Shown here: piece by piece, positions 7,020 to 14,932 of the stretch
How positions within the stretch are numbered: the stretch's first letter is position 1
Layout of the letters: the number at the start of each line of letters is the position of its first letter
Assembly: GCA_905201305.1 (NCBI GenBank)
Contig: CAJKNS010000016.1
Span: 1-16,955 of the forward strand
DNA: 16,955 bases
Reading direction: 5' to 3'
Origin: an uncultured Eubacteriales bacterium
GTDB lineage: Bacteria > Bacillota > Clostridia > Oscillospirales > Oscillospiraceae
The notes under the pieces: generated by a model
Database searches by the model: none
What the model was told of the DNA's origin: nothing
Seen by the model: only the letters and a program-made list of their open reading frames with translations
Program-made: the position numbers and the translations under genes

Positions 7020-7134
7020 CGACGGGCCTTTTCTCGGCTTTTCAATACTCGCTGAAACTTTGCAAATGTGATAAAAAGTTCGGATTTTGGGTCAAAACGG
7101 GGGAAACCCTTCATTGTCACCAAATTGTGTGTTC

Positions 7135-7163
7135 TTGACGGAGGGACGGAAACCGTGTAAATT
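7135..7163 (+). promoter_or_regulatory. Candidate promoter of the SnoaL/lipoprotein operon
   Basis: TTGACG (7135-7140, 5 of 6) is followed after 17 bp by TAAATT (7158-7163, 4 of 6). The spacer carries ACGG-AAA-CCGT, a small inverted repeat (7146-7156) that could bind a regulator. The start would lie about 55 bases before the TTG at 7223. This is the only good promoter seen for the eight-gene run to 15820. Confidence 0.5.
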
Positions 7164-7222
7164 GCAGACAGAAGCCGGGGCTATGTGCCCCAGAAATGCA
7201 GTGAAACGAAGGAGGAATCACA

Positions 7223-7948
7223 TTGCATAAACAGTATACACCCCAGGAGATGGCAGATCGCTGCCTGATTATCCGTGAGGTTCAGAACGTAGTGGGTAAG
7301 ATTGCCCAGTGTGATCTGCTGGCTGATTACGATCTGGTGCCCCAGTTTTGGAGCAGCCGGGAGGATATCTGCCTGGGCATGAACAATGGTTATTTCAAGG
7401 GCGCCGAAGCGGTCAAGGGCTACTACCAGAAAAAGCTGGAGAACACCAAGAAGCTGACGGAGCTGGTCATGGAAAAATGGGCGGACCATCCCAATGTCAA
7501 GGGCAAGACCGCCGATGAGATGTATGGCGCAGGCTACGTCAAGGGCACCGATATGCATACCCCCATCATTGAGGTGGCAGAGGACGGCAAGAGTGCCAAG
7601 GCGCTGTGGCAGTTCCAGGCAGCAGACACCCGGGTTACTGCCTGCGGTCCTCTGAGCATTTGGAAGATCGGCTATATGGCAGCGGATCTTGTGGAGGAAG
7701 ACGGCGAGTTCAAGGTTCTGAACCTGCTGTATGCTCTGGACATCGATCATCCCTGCGCTGAGCCCTGGACGGAGCCCAGCAAGTACGCTCCCGATCCGGA
7801 GTTCGCAGCCTTTGACATTCCTGAGCCGGAGCCCAATGTTCCCATGGAGGTCTACCGGGCTTATTCCGTGGACCGTCCCTATCAGGAGCCGCCCAAGATG
7901 CCCGTACCCTACACTACCCTGGCTGAAACCTTCAGCTATGGGATCTGA
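7223..7948 (+). CDS. SnoaL/NTF2-like protein A1
   Basis: 241 residues from a TTG start, chosen because AAGGAGG lies 7 bp upstream and no ATG nearby has such a site. Residues 5-170 look like an extended SnoaL/NTF2-like alpha+beta barrel. An N-terminal helix is followed by FWSSREDICLGMNNGYFKGAEAV (residues 42-64), the strand pair TPIIEVAEDGKSAKALWQF, and YMAADLVEEDGEFKVLNLLY. The family includes BaiE, scytalone dehydratase and ketosteroid isomerase, all using a closed pocket for acid-base chemistry. The C-terminal 70 residues are longer than usual and Pro-rich, ending PYTTLAETFSYGI. It is the paralogue of A2 (13398-14123): equal length, shared REDxCLGxNNGYxKG at the same position and the same AETF-YGI ending. 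First gene of the operon, 14 bp before B1. Substrate and reaction unknown; catalysis is inferred from the fold family only. Confidence 0.85.
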   Translation: MHKQYTPQEMADRCLIIREVQNVVGKIAQCDLLADYDLVPQFWSSREDICLGMNNGYFKGAEAVKGYYQKKLENTKKLTELVMEKWADHPNVKGKTADEMYGAGYVKGTDMHTPIIEVAEDGKSAKALWQFQAADTRVTACGPLSIWKIGYMAADLVEEDGEFKVLNLLYALDIDHPCAEPWTEPSKYAPDPEFAAFDIPEPEPNVPMEVYRAYSVDRPYQEPPKMPVPYTTLAETFSYGI

Positions 7949-7962
7949 GAGGAGGCTATACC

Positions 7963-8733
7963 ATGGAATTTAAATATACGACCCACGAAGCGTTTGGCGG
8001 TACTTATGAGAGATATGAGTATCAGTCCATGATTCACATGAAGAACAGCAACTCCAAGCCCGAGGACTTTACTCCCGAGATTCGCGCTTGGCGTGCCTAT
8101 CAGGTGGAGGAAGTCAAAAAGGTGCTTTCCATCCGTTCCTACCTGGAGCAGGCAAATAAGAGAGCGGAGATCATCGACACCCTGTGGACCAAGGAGCATG
8201 CAGACACTGCCTCCTATGGACGCAACTGGGGCTACTATGTTGGTCTGGACAACATCCGCAAATACTATGTAGACGGCAACAAGTTTGGCGCTGTCGGCAC
8301 CGACATCTGCCATCCCTTCACCACTTACATGATCGTCATTGCAGACGACAACAAGACCGCACAGGTCACCTGGTATTCCATTGGCTATGAAATCAATCCT
8401 GCCAACGGAAAGGATACCGACTGCTACTGGGACAACCAGCGCTGCGGCGCGGACCTGGTTCTGGAGGACGGTCAGTGGAAGATTTGGCACTACTTTGCAG
8501 GCACCGACTTTGCCCTTCGCCCCGGCTTCCCCTATGCTTCTCTGAAGACGGAGGAAACCACTCCCTGCGACAAGTATCTGGAGCAGGAGTTTGGCGAGCC
8601 CACGGAGAAGTTTGAGGCGTATACGTCCTTCTATAACTACTTCCCCTATCCGGAACTCACCATGGAGCATGCAACCTTTGCTGATGCCATCAGCAACGGT
8701 CCGGAAGGCAACCCCAACTATAAAAAGGGATAA
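7963..8733 (+). CDS. SnoaL/NTF2-like protein B1
   Basis: 256 residues; GAGAGGAGG lies 7 bp before the ATG. Residues 1-40 are an extra N-terminal arm rich in Tyr and charged residues. The SnoaL-like core follows: a long helix (RAWRAYQVEEVKKVLSIRSY), LWTKEHADTASYGRNWGYYVGLDNIRKYY (75-102), the strand TTYMIVIADDNKTAQVTWY (120-138) and CGADLVLEDGQWKIWHYFAG (161-180). The D-x-K-x-A strand motif is shared by all six SnoaL-like proteins here. It pairs best with B2: xNxGxYVGL and KIWHxxxxxDF lie in the same order. It lies 14 bp after A1 and 12 bp before C1, so the three are surely co-expressed and may form one complex. No signal peptide, so cytoplasmic. The function is not known. Confidence 0.82.
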   Translation: MEFKYTTHEAFGGTYERYEYQSMIHMKNSNSKPEDFTPEIRAWRAYQVEEVKKVLSIRSYLEQANKRAEIIDTLWTKEHADTASYGRNWGYYVGLDNIRKYYVDGNKFGAVGTDICHPFTTYMIVIADDNKTAQVTWYSIGYEINPANGKDTDCYWDNQRCGADLVLEDGQWKIWHYFAGTDFALRPGFPYASLKTEETTPCDKYLEQEFGEPTEKFEAYTSFYNYFPYPELTMEHATFADAISNGPEGNPNYKKG

Positions 8734-8745
8734 GGAGGGACGATC

Positions 8746-9603
8746 ATGAAAAAGAATATCGATTTGGAAACAAAGCTGGCGATTATCGAAGGTGGTCAGA
8801 ACTGCGAAAAGGTTCACGCATGGCATGCAATTCTCCATGCCTCCGGACATACCACCGAGGAGATCGAGACCTTCTGGTCCAAGTATCGGGATGACCTGTA
8901 CTGGGGCTATAATATGACCGGCAACTATGGTCGTGACGAGGTTATGACCAACTGGGCGAACGGTCTGGAAGGCGGCGGACGCCGGATGTTTGAGGTCTTC
9001 AACGAAATGTATCCGGAAACAAAGAATATGGACCCGCTGCCCTTGAGCGAGTATTCCCTCCATGCAATTGGCACCCCCATTGTGGAGGTTGGCGACGATC
9101 TCAAGACCGCGCGCGCTCTGTACTACTCCACCGGCATGCTCTACCGCCGGATTTCCACCAGCGGCAAGCAGATGGCAGTTTGGATGCTGGAGCGCTACGG
9201 CGAGGACTACGTGCGCGAGGACGGCTTCTGGAAGATCGTCCATGAGTGCGTGCTCAACGACGCAGGCGGCGCACAGGATGTGACGAACTTTGCCATTGAC
9301 TGCTACAATAAGTTCAAGAACCCCATGGGTCCCGGTGGTCCCGGCGGTCCTGGACCTGGCGGAAAGGCTGGCGGACCTGGCGGTCCCAGCGCTGCACCCA
9401 AGAAGGGTCAGGCATATTCCAAGATGGCTGCCGGACCCAAGCAGGGCAGACTTCCCGCTTCTCATAAGACGTGGTCCCCCATTCAGCCTGCACAGGACTC
9501 TACGCCTTGGCCGGAGCCCTTCGTGACGCTGGACGATGTAAAGACCCATTACGTAGTCGGACTCGGAGAGAATAAGGGCGCAGTACCCAAGAAGAAGCCC
9601 TAA
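8746..9603 (+). CDS. SnoaL/NTF2-like protein C1 with Gly/Pro-rich linker
   Basis: 285 residues; AAGGAGGG lies 6 bp before the ATG. Residues 15-175 are a SnoaL-like domain: helix CEKVHAWHAILHASG, TFWSKYRDDLYWGYN (42-56), strand GTPIVEVGDDLKTARALYY (109-127) and ERYGEDYVREDGFWKIVHE (149-167). Residues 195-214 are a Gly/Pro-rich stretch (GPGGPGGPGPGGKAGG and more). A basic, Pro-rich tail of about 70 residues then ends in KGAVPKKKP. The linker is absent from its paralogue C2 but resembles residues 21-45 of the unrecognised protein at 4177-4908. Shared landmarks with C2 are the HA-x-x-H helix, TFW, and ERYG-x-D-(Y/F)-V with DG. The last gene of the first cassette, it is followed by a strong hairpin. 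The tail may bind partners or nucleic acid (guess). Enzymatic activity not shown. Confidence 0.82.
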   Translation: MKKNIDLETKLAIIEGGQNCEKVHAWHAILHASGHTTEEIETFWSKYRDDLYWGYNMTGNYGRDEVMTNWANGLEGGGRRMFEVFNEMYPETKNMDPLPLSEYSLHAIGTPIVEVGDDLKTARALYYSTGMLYRRISTSGKQMAVWMLERYGEDYVREDGFWKIVHECVLNDAGGAQDVTNFAIDCYNKFKNPMGPGGPGGPGPGGKAGGPGGPSAAPKKGQAYSKMAAGPKQGRLPASHKTWSPIQPAQDSTPWPEPFVTLDDVKTHYVVGLGENKGAVPKKKP

Positions 9604-9626
9604 GGCTTAAAACTTAAGGCAGCACC

Positions 9627-9668
9627 AAACGGCGCCGGCAGAAGTCCTGTCGGCGCCGTTTCCTTTCA
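9627..9668 (+). terminator. GC-rich hairpin after C1, probable partial terminator
   Basis: AAACGGCGCCGGCAG (9627-9641) pairs with CTGTCGGCGCCGTTT (9647-9661) over 15 bp with one G-U, loop AAGTC, followed by the T-rich TCCTTT. The next start codon is only 24 bp past the stem, and no promoter fits in between. Readthrough at reduced level into the lipoprotein gene is therefore likely. Confidence 0.7.
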
Positions 9669-9685
9669 GAATGGAGAAACACAAT

Positions 9686-11476
9686 ATGAAAAAATTATTT
9701 GCAATTCTTTTAGCCGCCGCAATGCTGATCTGCATGCTGGGCGGCTGCGGCGGAACAGCGGCGTCCGTTTCCGATTCCGGTACGGCATCGAAGGCGGAGA
9801 CAACCGCAGAGACTCAGAATTCTGCACCTGCGGCAAACGCTGCGGCTGAGCAGCCTGCCGAGGCATCGAATCCGGAGGAATCCGCAGTTGAGGAAGCTCA
9901 CGGAGAAATGTCCCAGGCAGAGCAGCTGGAATCCATGCAGAATCTGGTGATTGAAAACCCCTACACCTTCTCGCTGGTGGATACGGACACCACCGTTACC
10001 ATGTGGTGCGACCTGATCCCGCCGCTGTTTAACGCAATGCCCAACGGCATGGCGGACAATATGGTGCTCCAGGAGCTCCAGAAGCGCACGGGCATTACCC
10101 TGGACATCACCAGCACTGCCATCACCGGCGCGGCCGATGCAGTCAGCCTTCAGGTGGCTTCCGGCGATTATCCGGAGATCTGGTCCGGCTTTGGCTCCTA
10201 CTACACCGGTGGTATTTCCGAGGCAATTGAGCAGGAGATTATTCTGGATCTGGCAGAGTATAAGGAGAATTTTCCCTCCTTCTTTGAGATCCTGGACAAC
10301 TATCCCATATACGGCAAGAATGCCTACACCGATGACGGCAACGTAGGTGTTTTAAACGGCATCTGGACCAATCCGGTGGTAGATGTGGGCCTGGCGGTTC
10401 GTCAGGACTATTTGGATGAGCTGGGACTGGATGTTCCCACAACGCTGGATGACTTCTATGAAGCCCTTACTGCCATGAAGGACAAATATGACGCGTATTA
10501 CTACATGAATCAGGATTCCAGCGATCCGGTCAACTCCTTTGCCCAGTGCTTTGGCGTGGTGGGCAATGCAGGCAGCAGCAGTACCTATGCCTATTACATG
10601 GCGAAGAACGGAGAGGAGGTTGTGTTCAGCCCCCTGGAGGACGGATTTAAGGATTATCTGGATACTATGGCAAAGTGGTATTCCGAAGGTCTGATTTATT
10701 CGGATTTCCTGTCTGCACCGGATGCGATTCCCGACAGCGATCTTCTGCTGAACGGCGATATTGGCGTTACCTATTACAATGCCGCCTCCTATACCACGCT
10801 GATGAGCCAGGTAGAGGCGGGCAGCAGCTTCAAGCTGACCCCCGTGGAGCCGCCCGTCAATGTAGAAACCGGTGAGCCGGGGCATCTGGGTCGTCTGGTG
10901 GACTACGTTTCTCCCAAGGGCTATTCTCTGAGCACGGCGCTGGAGCCCGGCTCCGAAAAGTTCGAAGCAGTATGCTCAATGCTGGATTACCTCTATACCA
11001 ACGAGGGCTCTGAGCTCATGAACTATGGCATGGAGGACGTTACCTTTACCTATGATGCGGATGGAAACCATGTCTGGACCGACCTGATGGTAAACAACCC
11101 TGACGGGCTTGCCTACTCCTGGTGTATCAGCCGCTATACCTTCGGCGCTGGCTCCTTCCGGATTGACTCCTCCCGTACCCTTGCCAACTATGGCGATGAG
11201 GAGATGCATCTCATTGAGGTGTGGAACGATGGCGAAAGCGACACCCGGGACGTGCTGCCCTCCAGCGGACTGAGCCTGACCTCCGATGAAGCGGCTGCAT
11301 ATTCTGCCGGGTTCAGCGACATCCGGACCCATGTCCAGCAGAACATTCTGGCGTTTATCACCGGAACCCGTTCCATTGACGAATACGATACCTTTGTGGA
11401 GGAGTTGGAGTCTATGAACGTGGACGAGTGCACCCAGATCCTTCAGGATGCACTGGATCGCTATAATCAGCGCTGA
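9686..11476 (+). CDS. Extracellular solute-binding lipoprotein 1
   Basis: 596 residues from ATG 9686; GGAG lies 9 bp upstream, and the in-frame ATG at 9671 overlaps that site. A lipoprotein signal peptide (KKLFAILLAAAMLICMLGGC) puts the lipidated cysteine at residue 21. Residues 22-90 are a low-complexity Ala/Ser/Glu linker that would span the wall. The rest resembles family 1 (LplA/YtcQ-type) ABC solute-binding proteins: LQVASGDYPEIW near residue 155, AVRQDYLDELGLDVPTTLDD, and a late YTNEGSELMNYGMEDVTF. Such proteins bind oligosaccharides or other solutes outside the membrane and deliver them to ABC permeases. No permease or ATPase gene is in the window. It is a paralogue of the next gene (SGDxPxxx, RQDxLDELG, NPDG motifs). 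Ligand unknown; a carbohydrate or glycoside is possible. Confidence 0.88.
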   Translation: MKKLFAILLAAAMLICMLGGCGGTAASVSDSGTASKAETTAETQNSAPAANAAAEQPAEASNPEESAVEEAHGEMSQAEQLESMQNLVIENPYTFSLVDTDTTVTMWCDLIPPLFNAMPNGMADNMVLQELQKRTGITLDITSTAITGAADAVSLQVASGDYPEIWSGFGSYYTGGISEAIEQEIILDLAEYKENFPSFFEILDNYPIYGKNAYTDDGNVGVLNGIWTNPVVDVGLAVRQDYLDELGLDVPTTLDDFYEALTAMKDKYDAYYYMNQDSSDPVNSFAQCFGVVGNAGSSSTYAYYMAKNGEEVVFSPLEDGFKDYLDTMAKWYSEGLIYSDFLSAPDAIPDSDLLLNGDIGVTYYNAASYTTLMSQVEAGSSFKLTPVEPPVNVETGEPGHLGRLVDYVSPKGYSLSTALEPGSEKFEAVCSMLDYLYTNEGSELMNYGMEDVTFTYDADGNHVWTDLMVNNPDGLAYSWCISRYTFGAGSFRIDSSRTLANYGDEEMHLIEVWNDGESDTRDVLPSSGLSLTSDEAAAYSAGFSDIRTHVQQNILAFITGTRSIDEYDTFVEELESMNVDECTQILQDALDRYNQR

Positions 11477-11546
11477 CCTATCAATTTAACCACTGGCTTC
11501 TCACTTTCCACAAAGCCATTGCATTCAAGGGGTAAAACCTGATAGG
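11477..11546 (+). other. Long-range structured intergenic element between the two lipoprotein genes
   Basis: CCTATCA directly after the stop pairs exactly with TGATAGG at 11540-11546. Inside it TTTAACC can pair with GGGGTAAA with a bulge, and TGGCTT pairs with AAGCCA. Together these form a branched or stacked hairpin of about 70 nt. No T-tract follows. It may be an intercistronic processing or regulatory structure; it could also be chance. Confidence 0.3.
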
Positions 11547-11587
11547 ATGCCATTGACCAAGTTTCAATGAAGGAGGCTACACAAAAA

Positions 11588-13327
11588 ATGAAAAAGATGA
11601 AGTTATTTGCGTTGCTGCTGACCCTCGCCATGGTGCTTTCTTTGGCAGCTGGCTGCGGAAATGCAGAAAGCGCTGCATCGAAGGAATCTGCGGCACCGCA
11701 GGAAAGCACTGCTTCGGCGGCTGCACCGGAAGAAGCAGCACCGGAAACCCCGGCTGCGGAAGAAGCATCCGCGGAGGAGACTTCTATGGAAGAGACGGCG
11801 GCACTGCCGGAGCTTGAACCCTATGAGGCAAATGAGGAGCATACGGAGATCTCCGTGCTGTTCCAGTATCCTGCCTTTTTCCAGTCGTTCTTCCCCGAAG
11901 GCTGGATCAGCTCGGAATGGTGGACCGTAATGGGCGAGAAGACCAACACCACCTTTGACCTGCGTGAAATCTCCAACCTGGAGTGGAGCGAGAACGTCAA
12001 CCTGCTCTGCGCCTCCGGTGATCTGCCGGATCTGGTGACCAACATGGGTAGCGTCTACAGCGGCGGTCTGACCGCGGCAATCCGCGATGAGATGATCATC
12101 GATATCGCGCCGCTGGTGGAGGAAAATGCACCTTACTATTACCGTGCTGTGACCCAGGACGATTATACCCTGAAGACCTGCATCACCGACGACGGTCAGA
12201 TGGGCGCCATGTATCCCATTCTGGAGGAGCCCTTCCCGGTGACCAACGGTCTGTGGATTCGTCAGGACTGGCTGGATGAGCTGGGCAAGGAAATCCCCAC
12301 TACCACCGATGAGCTGAAAACCGTTCTAGAGCTGTTCCGGGACAACTATGGTGCCGACGCTGGCTTCTTCCAGATGATTCGTGCCAACTCTGGTGAAGCA
12401 GGCTTTGCGGCAGAGGGCGTATGGAACGCTTTCGGTCCCACCAGCTTCTATCTGGACGATCAGGGGACCATCCAGTATGGTCCTATGCAGGACTATTACT
12501 ATGACTATCTCGGATATTTTAAAGACCTGGCAGCGGAAAACCTGTTCCTGACCTCTGACATGACCGATCAGAAGGCAAACAACCTCTTTGCATCCGGTTC
12601 CATCGGTCTGGAGGGCGACTCTCCTGACAACATTCCCTCTTACCTGGCACTGTTGGATCCTGAAGAGGCAGCCAAGGCAAAGCTGGTGCCTATGCGTGCG
12701 CTGGGTGAAGCCACCGAGTATTCTCCCATCGCCACCTATGTCAGCAATGATGCCGGCGGTAACGTCTCCATCTCCACCAACTGCGAGAACCCCGAGGCGG
12801 TGCTCCATGCACTGGACTACCTGTTTACCGATGAGGGGACTGTGCTCTCCTCCTATGGTATCGAGGGGCTGAGCTATGAAGTAAATGCCGAAGGCAAGCC
12901 GGAGTTTACCGATATCATTTCCGCGAACCCCGACGGCATTCCCGTTCGCGCTGCTATGGGCTACTTCTGCAACCCCGGTCTGCCCGGCTACATCGACTAT
13001 GCCCGGAACCAGTCCTCCTGGGATGATGTGCAGAAATCCGCATTTGATATTTGGAATTCCGCTTATACCGGTTCCTCCAAGACGGTGGACATCAATGCGC
13101 TGACGCTGACCCAGGAAGAGCTGGATGCAATTTCCGTATACAAGTCCGATATGGTCACCTATGTCACCGAGTGGGTCAACGGCGTTGTGTTTGGCGACAC
13201 GCCGCTGGATGATGCGTCCATCGCGGAGTTCCAGAATACCATGAAGTCCACCATGCACATTGACGACATTCTGGAAACCTATAACACTGCATATGAAAGA
13301 TTCCAGGAAAGAAGCCTGGAGCAGTAA
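11588..13327 (+). CDS. Extracellular solute-binding lipoprotein 2
   Basis: 579 residues from ATG 11588, with AGGAGG 11 bp upstream; an earlier in-frame ATG (11567) lies before that site. The lipoprotein signal (KLFALLLTLAMVLSLAAGC) puts the acylated cysteine at residue 23. Residues 24-85 are an acidic Ala/Glu/Pro linker. The remaining domain matches lipoprotein 1: CASGDLPDLVTNMGSVYSGG against VASGDYPEIWSGFGSYYTGG, IRQDWLDELGKEIPTTTDEL against VRQDYLDELGLDVPTTLDDF, and a shared late NPDG segment. It therefore derives from the same ancestor by duplication, but has diverged enough to bind a different ligand or form. No permease lies next to it. It sits between lipoprotein 1 (111 bp) and A2 (70 bp). 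Family call firm, ligand unknown. Confidence 0.88.
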   Translation: MKKMKLFALLLTLAMVLSLAAGCGNAESAASKESAAPQESTASAAAPEEAAPETPAAEEASAEETSMEETAALPELEPYEANEEHTEISVLFQYPAFFQSFFPEGWISSEWWTVMGEKTNTTFDLREISNLEWSENVNLLCASGDLPDLVTNMGSVYSGGLTAAIRDEMIIDIAPLVEENAPYYYRAVTQDDYTLKTCITDDGQMGAMYPILEEPFPVTNGLWIRQDWLDELGKEIPTTTDELKTVLELFRDNYGADAGFFQMIRANSGEAGFAAEGVWNAFGPTSFYLDDQGTIQYGPMQDYYYDYLGYFKDLAAENLFLTSDMTDQKANNLFASGSIGLEGDSPDNIPSYLALLDPEEAAKAKLVPMRALGEATEYSPIATYVSNDAGGNVSISTNCENPEAVLHALDYLFTDEGTVLSSYGIEGLSYEVNAEGKPEFTDIISANPDGIPVRAAMGYFCNPGLPGYIDYARNQSSWDDVQKSAFDIWNSAYTGSSKTVDINALTLTQEELDAISVYKSDMVTYVTEWVNGVVFGDTPLDDASIAEFQNTMKSTMHIDDILETYNTAYERFQERSLEQ

Positions 13328-13353
13328 GTGAAGTACATAAGTTAAGCACATCT

Positions 13354-13377
13354 GAGGCTGCTGGAAACAGCAGCCTC
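13354..13377 (+). terminator. Hairpin before A2, weak terminator or attenuating stem
   Basis: GAGGCTGCTG and CAGCAGCCTC form a perfect 10-bp stem with a GAAA tetraloop, 26 bp after the stop of lipoprotein 2. Only TTGTG follows, and the ribosome site of A2 begins 8 bp later, so a complete terminator is unlikely. Confidence 0.45.
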
Positions 13378-13397
13378 TTGTGAAAAAGGAGGTAACT

Positions 13398-14123
13398 ATG
13401 AAAGAACTGACTCCCATGGAGCTGCTGGACCGACTGGAATGGCGGCGGCAGCTTCGGAACATCATGGGTCGAATTTCCCATGACTATGCCGTAAAGCAGG
13501 AGGCAAAGGTCTATGAGCGGTATTTCAGCCGCCGGGAGGACGTGTGCCTGGGTCTGAACAACGGCTATTACAAGGGCGCTGCGGCAGTCAAGGGCTATTT
13601 TGACGCGCTGGATCAGGAGATTCGGATGAGCTCCCGGCTGCTTCAGAATATGTTCCCGGAAGAGCTGGGCGAGAAAACGGCGGAGGAAGCCTATGGTGTC
13701 GGCATGATCTCCTATGTACCCTTTGAGTCCCAGGTAATTGAGATTGCCGACGATGGCGAGAGCGCCAAGGGAATGTGGAATGTTCGCGGTTCTACCTGCC
13801 ATCTTACGTCGCAGGGACCCATTGCCAAGTGGATTTTTGGCTGGGCAGCGGTGGACTTTGTGCGGGAAGACGGGGAGTGGAAGATCCTGAATTTCCTGCT
13901 GGTGTATAACATCGACCATCAGTGCGGCGTTGCGTTTACCGATGCGGAAAAGGAATTCCCTGAGGTGGAGGCACTTCAGGAGATGAAGTCCTTCCAGATG
14001 CCGGAGCCCAACGTAAAGGAAACGGTATTTGAGACGTATCGGGCGGACCGGGCAGCCGTCAAGGGACCCCGGGTACCCGAGCCCTATGAAACCTTTGCCG
14101 AGACGTTCCACTACGGCATATGA
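13398..14123 (+). CDS. SnoaL/NTF2-like protein A2
   Basis: 241 residues from ATG 13398, with AAGGAGG 5 bp upstream; an in-frame GTG at 13380 overlaps that site region and was rejected. Clear paralogue of A1: same length, YFSRREDVCLGLNNGYYKG (residues 42-60) at the same position, the strand QVIEIADDGESAKGMW, then AVDFVREDGEWKILNFLLVY (151-170), NIDHQC against DIDHPC, and the ending PYETFAETFHYGI. The N-terminal helix is more basic (EWRRQLRNIMGRISHD). The fold is SnoaL/NTF2-like with a C-terminal extension of about 70 residues shared only by the A type. It opens the second cassette. Its stop overlaps an ATG in the frame of B2, but B2 more likely starts 15 bases later. Cytoplasmic; reaction unknown. 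Confidence 0.85.
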   Translation: MKELTPMELLDRLEWRRQLRNIMGRISHDYAVKQEAKVYERYFSRREDVCLGLNNGYYKGAAAVKGYFDALDQEIRMSSRLLQNMFPEELGEKTAEEAYGVGMISYVPFESQVIEIADDGESAKGMWNVRGSTCHLTSQGPIAKWIFGWAAVDFVREDGEWKILNFLLVYNIDHQCGVAFTDAEKEFPEVEALQEMKSFQMPEPNVKETVFETYRADRAAVKGPRVPEPYETFAETFHYGI

Positions 14124-14137
14124 AAGGAGGCAGAAAC

Positions 14138-14917
14138 ATGGCAGCATTCAAGGAATACAAGCGGGAGTTTACCGATGAAGAGATGGTGCTCCACGCATGG
14201 GATAAGGAAATGATTCAGAACCTGGTGAGCCGCTTTACCTTCTATTGGGGAAACGGCGAAACCGAGCGCGCCATCCGGGAGCTGTGGGTCCATGAACCGG
14301 AGCATGTCGGCGACGCCTCCTTTGCCACCAACACAGGCTTCTATGTGGGGCTCAGCGAGGTATACCGGCATCTGGTGGAAGAACCCAAGCAGCTGGCAGA
14401 TGAGGTGCTGGGAGAATTCAAGGCAGCAAAGCCCGAGCAGTACGGTGCGGCAGCACCGGGACTTGGTCTGACCGCCATGCATTCCTGCACCACGCCGCTG
14501 CTGTTTATCTCGGTGGACGGCAAATATGCCCGTTATCTCTGCTATGACCTGGGCATGACCGGACGCGGACATCCCGACGGCAGTGCCGAGAGCTATTTTG
14601 AGTTCGGGCTGATGCTCATTGAGCTGGTTCGGGAAAAGGACGGCTTTAAGATCTGGCATCTGGTGCAGCAGCATGACTTCTCCATTGAGAGCGGAAAGAA
14701 CTATAACGACATCAACACCGTTATCGAGGGCTATGATCCGGGCAGCCGGTTCTATGGCGACCCCACGGTGAAGACCGAGGTGTATGACAATCAGTACGGC
14801 TGGGAGTACCTGTTCTATGATATGCCCCGCCCGTTTAAGACCTATGACGAGGACGAAGGCTATGGACCCAAGGGCAAGGTAGGACGGAAGTTCTATCAGC
14901 GCCTTGAGATGATGTAA
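14138..14917 (+). CDS. SnoaL/NTF2-like protein B2
   Basis: 259 residues from ATG 14138, with AGGAGG 7 bp upstream; an in-frame ATG at 14120 overlaps the A2 stop and lies before the ribosome site. SnoaL-like core: helix AWDKEMIQNLVSRFTFYWGN, LWVHEPEHVGDASF then ATNTGFYVGLSEVYRHL (63-79), strand TTPLLFISVDGKYARYLCY and LIELVREKDGFKIWHLVQQH. It lacks most of the N-terminal arm of B1 and has instead a Gly/Ala-rich insertion (QYGAAAPGLGLTAMH) near residues 101-115. The C-terminal 80 residues include many Tyr and Asp (YDNQYGWEYLFYDMPRP). Middle gene of the second cassette, 15 bp before C2. Paralogy with B1 rests on shared motifs read by eye, and is weaker than for the A pair. Function unknown. Confidence 0.82.
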   Translation: MAAFKEYKREFTDEEMVLHAWDKEMIQNLVSRFTFYWGNGETERAIRELWVHEPEHVGDASFATNTGFYVGLSEVYRHLVEEPKQLADEVLGEFKAAKPEQYGAAAPGLGLTAMHSCTTPLLFISVDGKYARYLCYDLGMTGRGHPDGSAESYFEFGLMLIELVREKDGFKIWHLVQQHDFSIESGKNYNDINTVIEGYDPGSRFYGDPTVKTEVYDNQYGWEYLFYDMPRPFKTYDEDEGYGPKGKVGRKFYQRLEMM

Positions 14918-14932
14918 GGGAGGGAATGAGCA

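Noticed and set aside
6980..7123. 48-residue N-terminal extension of the first HxlR protein
   Set aside because: AAAGGAGG sits before the ATG at 6979, the family starts there, and the extension covers the palindrome region.
9328..9387. Collagen-like triple-helix repeat in C1
   Set aside because: The Gly/Pro units are short and do not keep a strict Gly-X-Y period; a flexible linker is more likely.
7936..9549. 537-aa minus-strand open frame antisense to B1 and C1
   Set aside because: Low-complexity translation without motifs; the sense genes are well supported, including by paralogy.
9604..9685. Separate promoter for lipoprotein 1
   Set aside because: The 82-bp gap is filled by the hairpin and ribosome site; no -35/-10 pair with proper spacing was found.
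12326..13465. 379-aa minus-strand open frame antisense to lipoprotein 2
   Set aside because: It runs against a clear solute-binding protein and has no ribosome site or domain signal that I can see.
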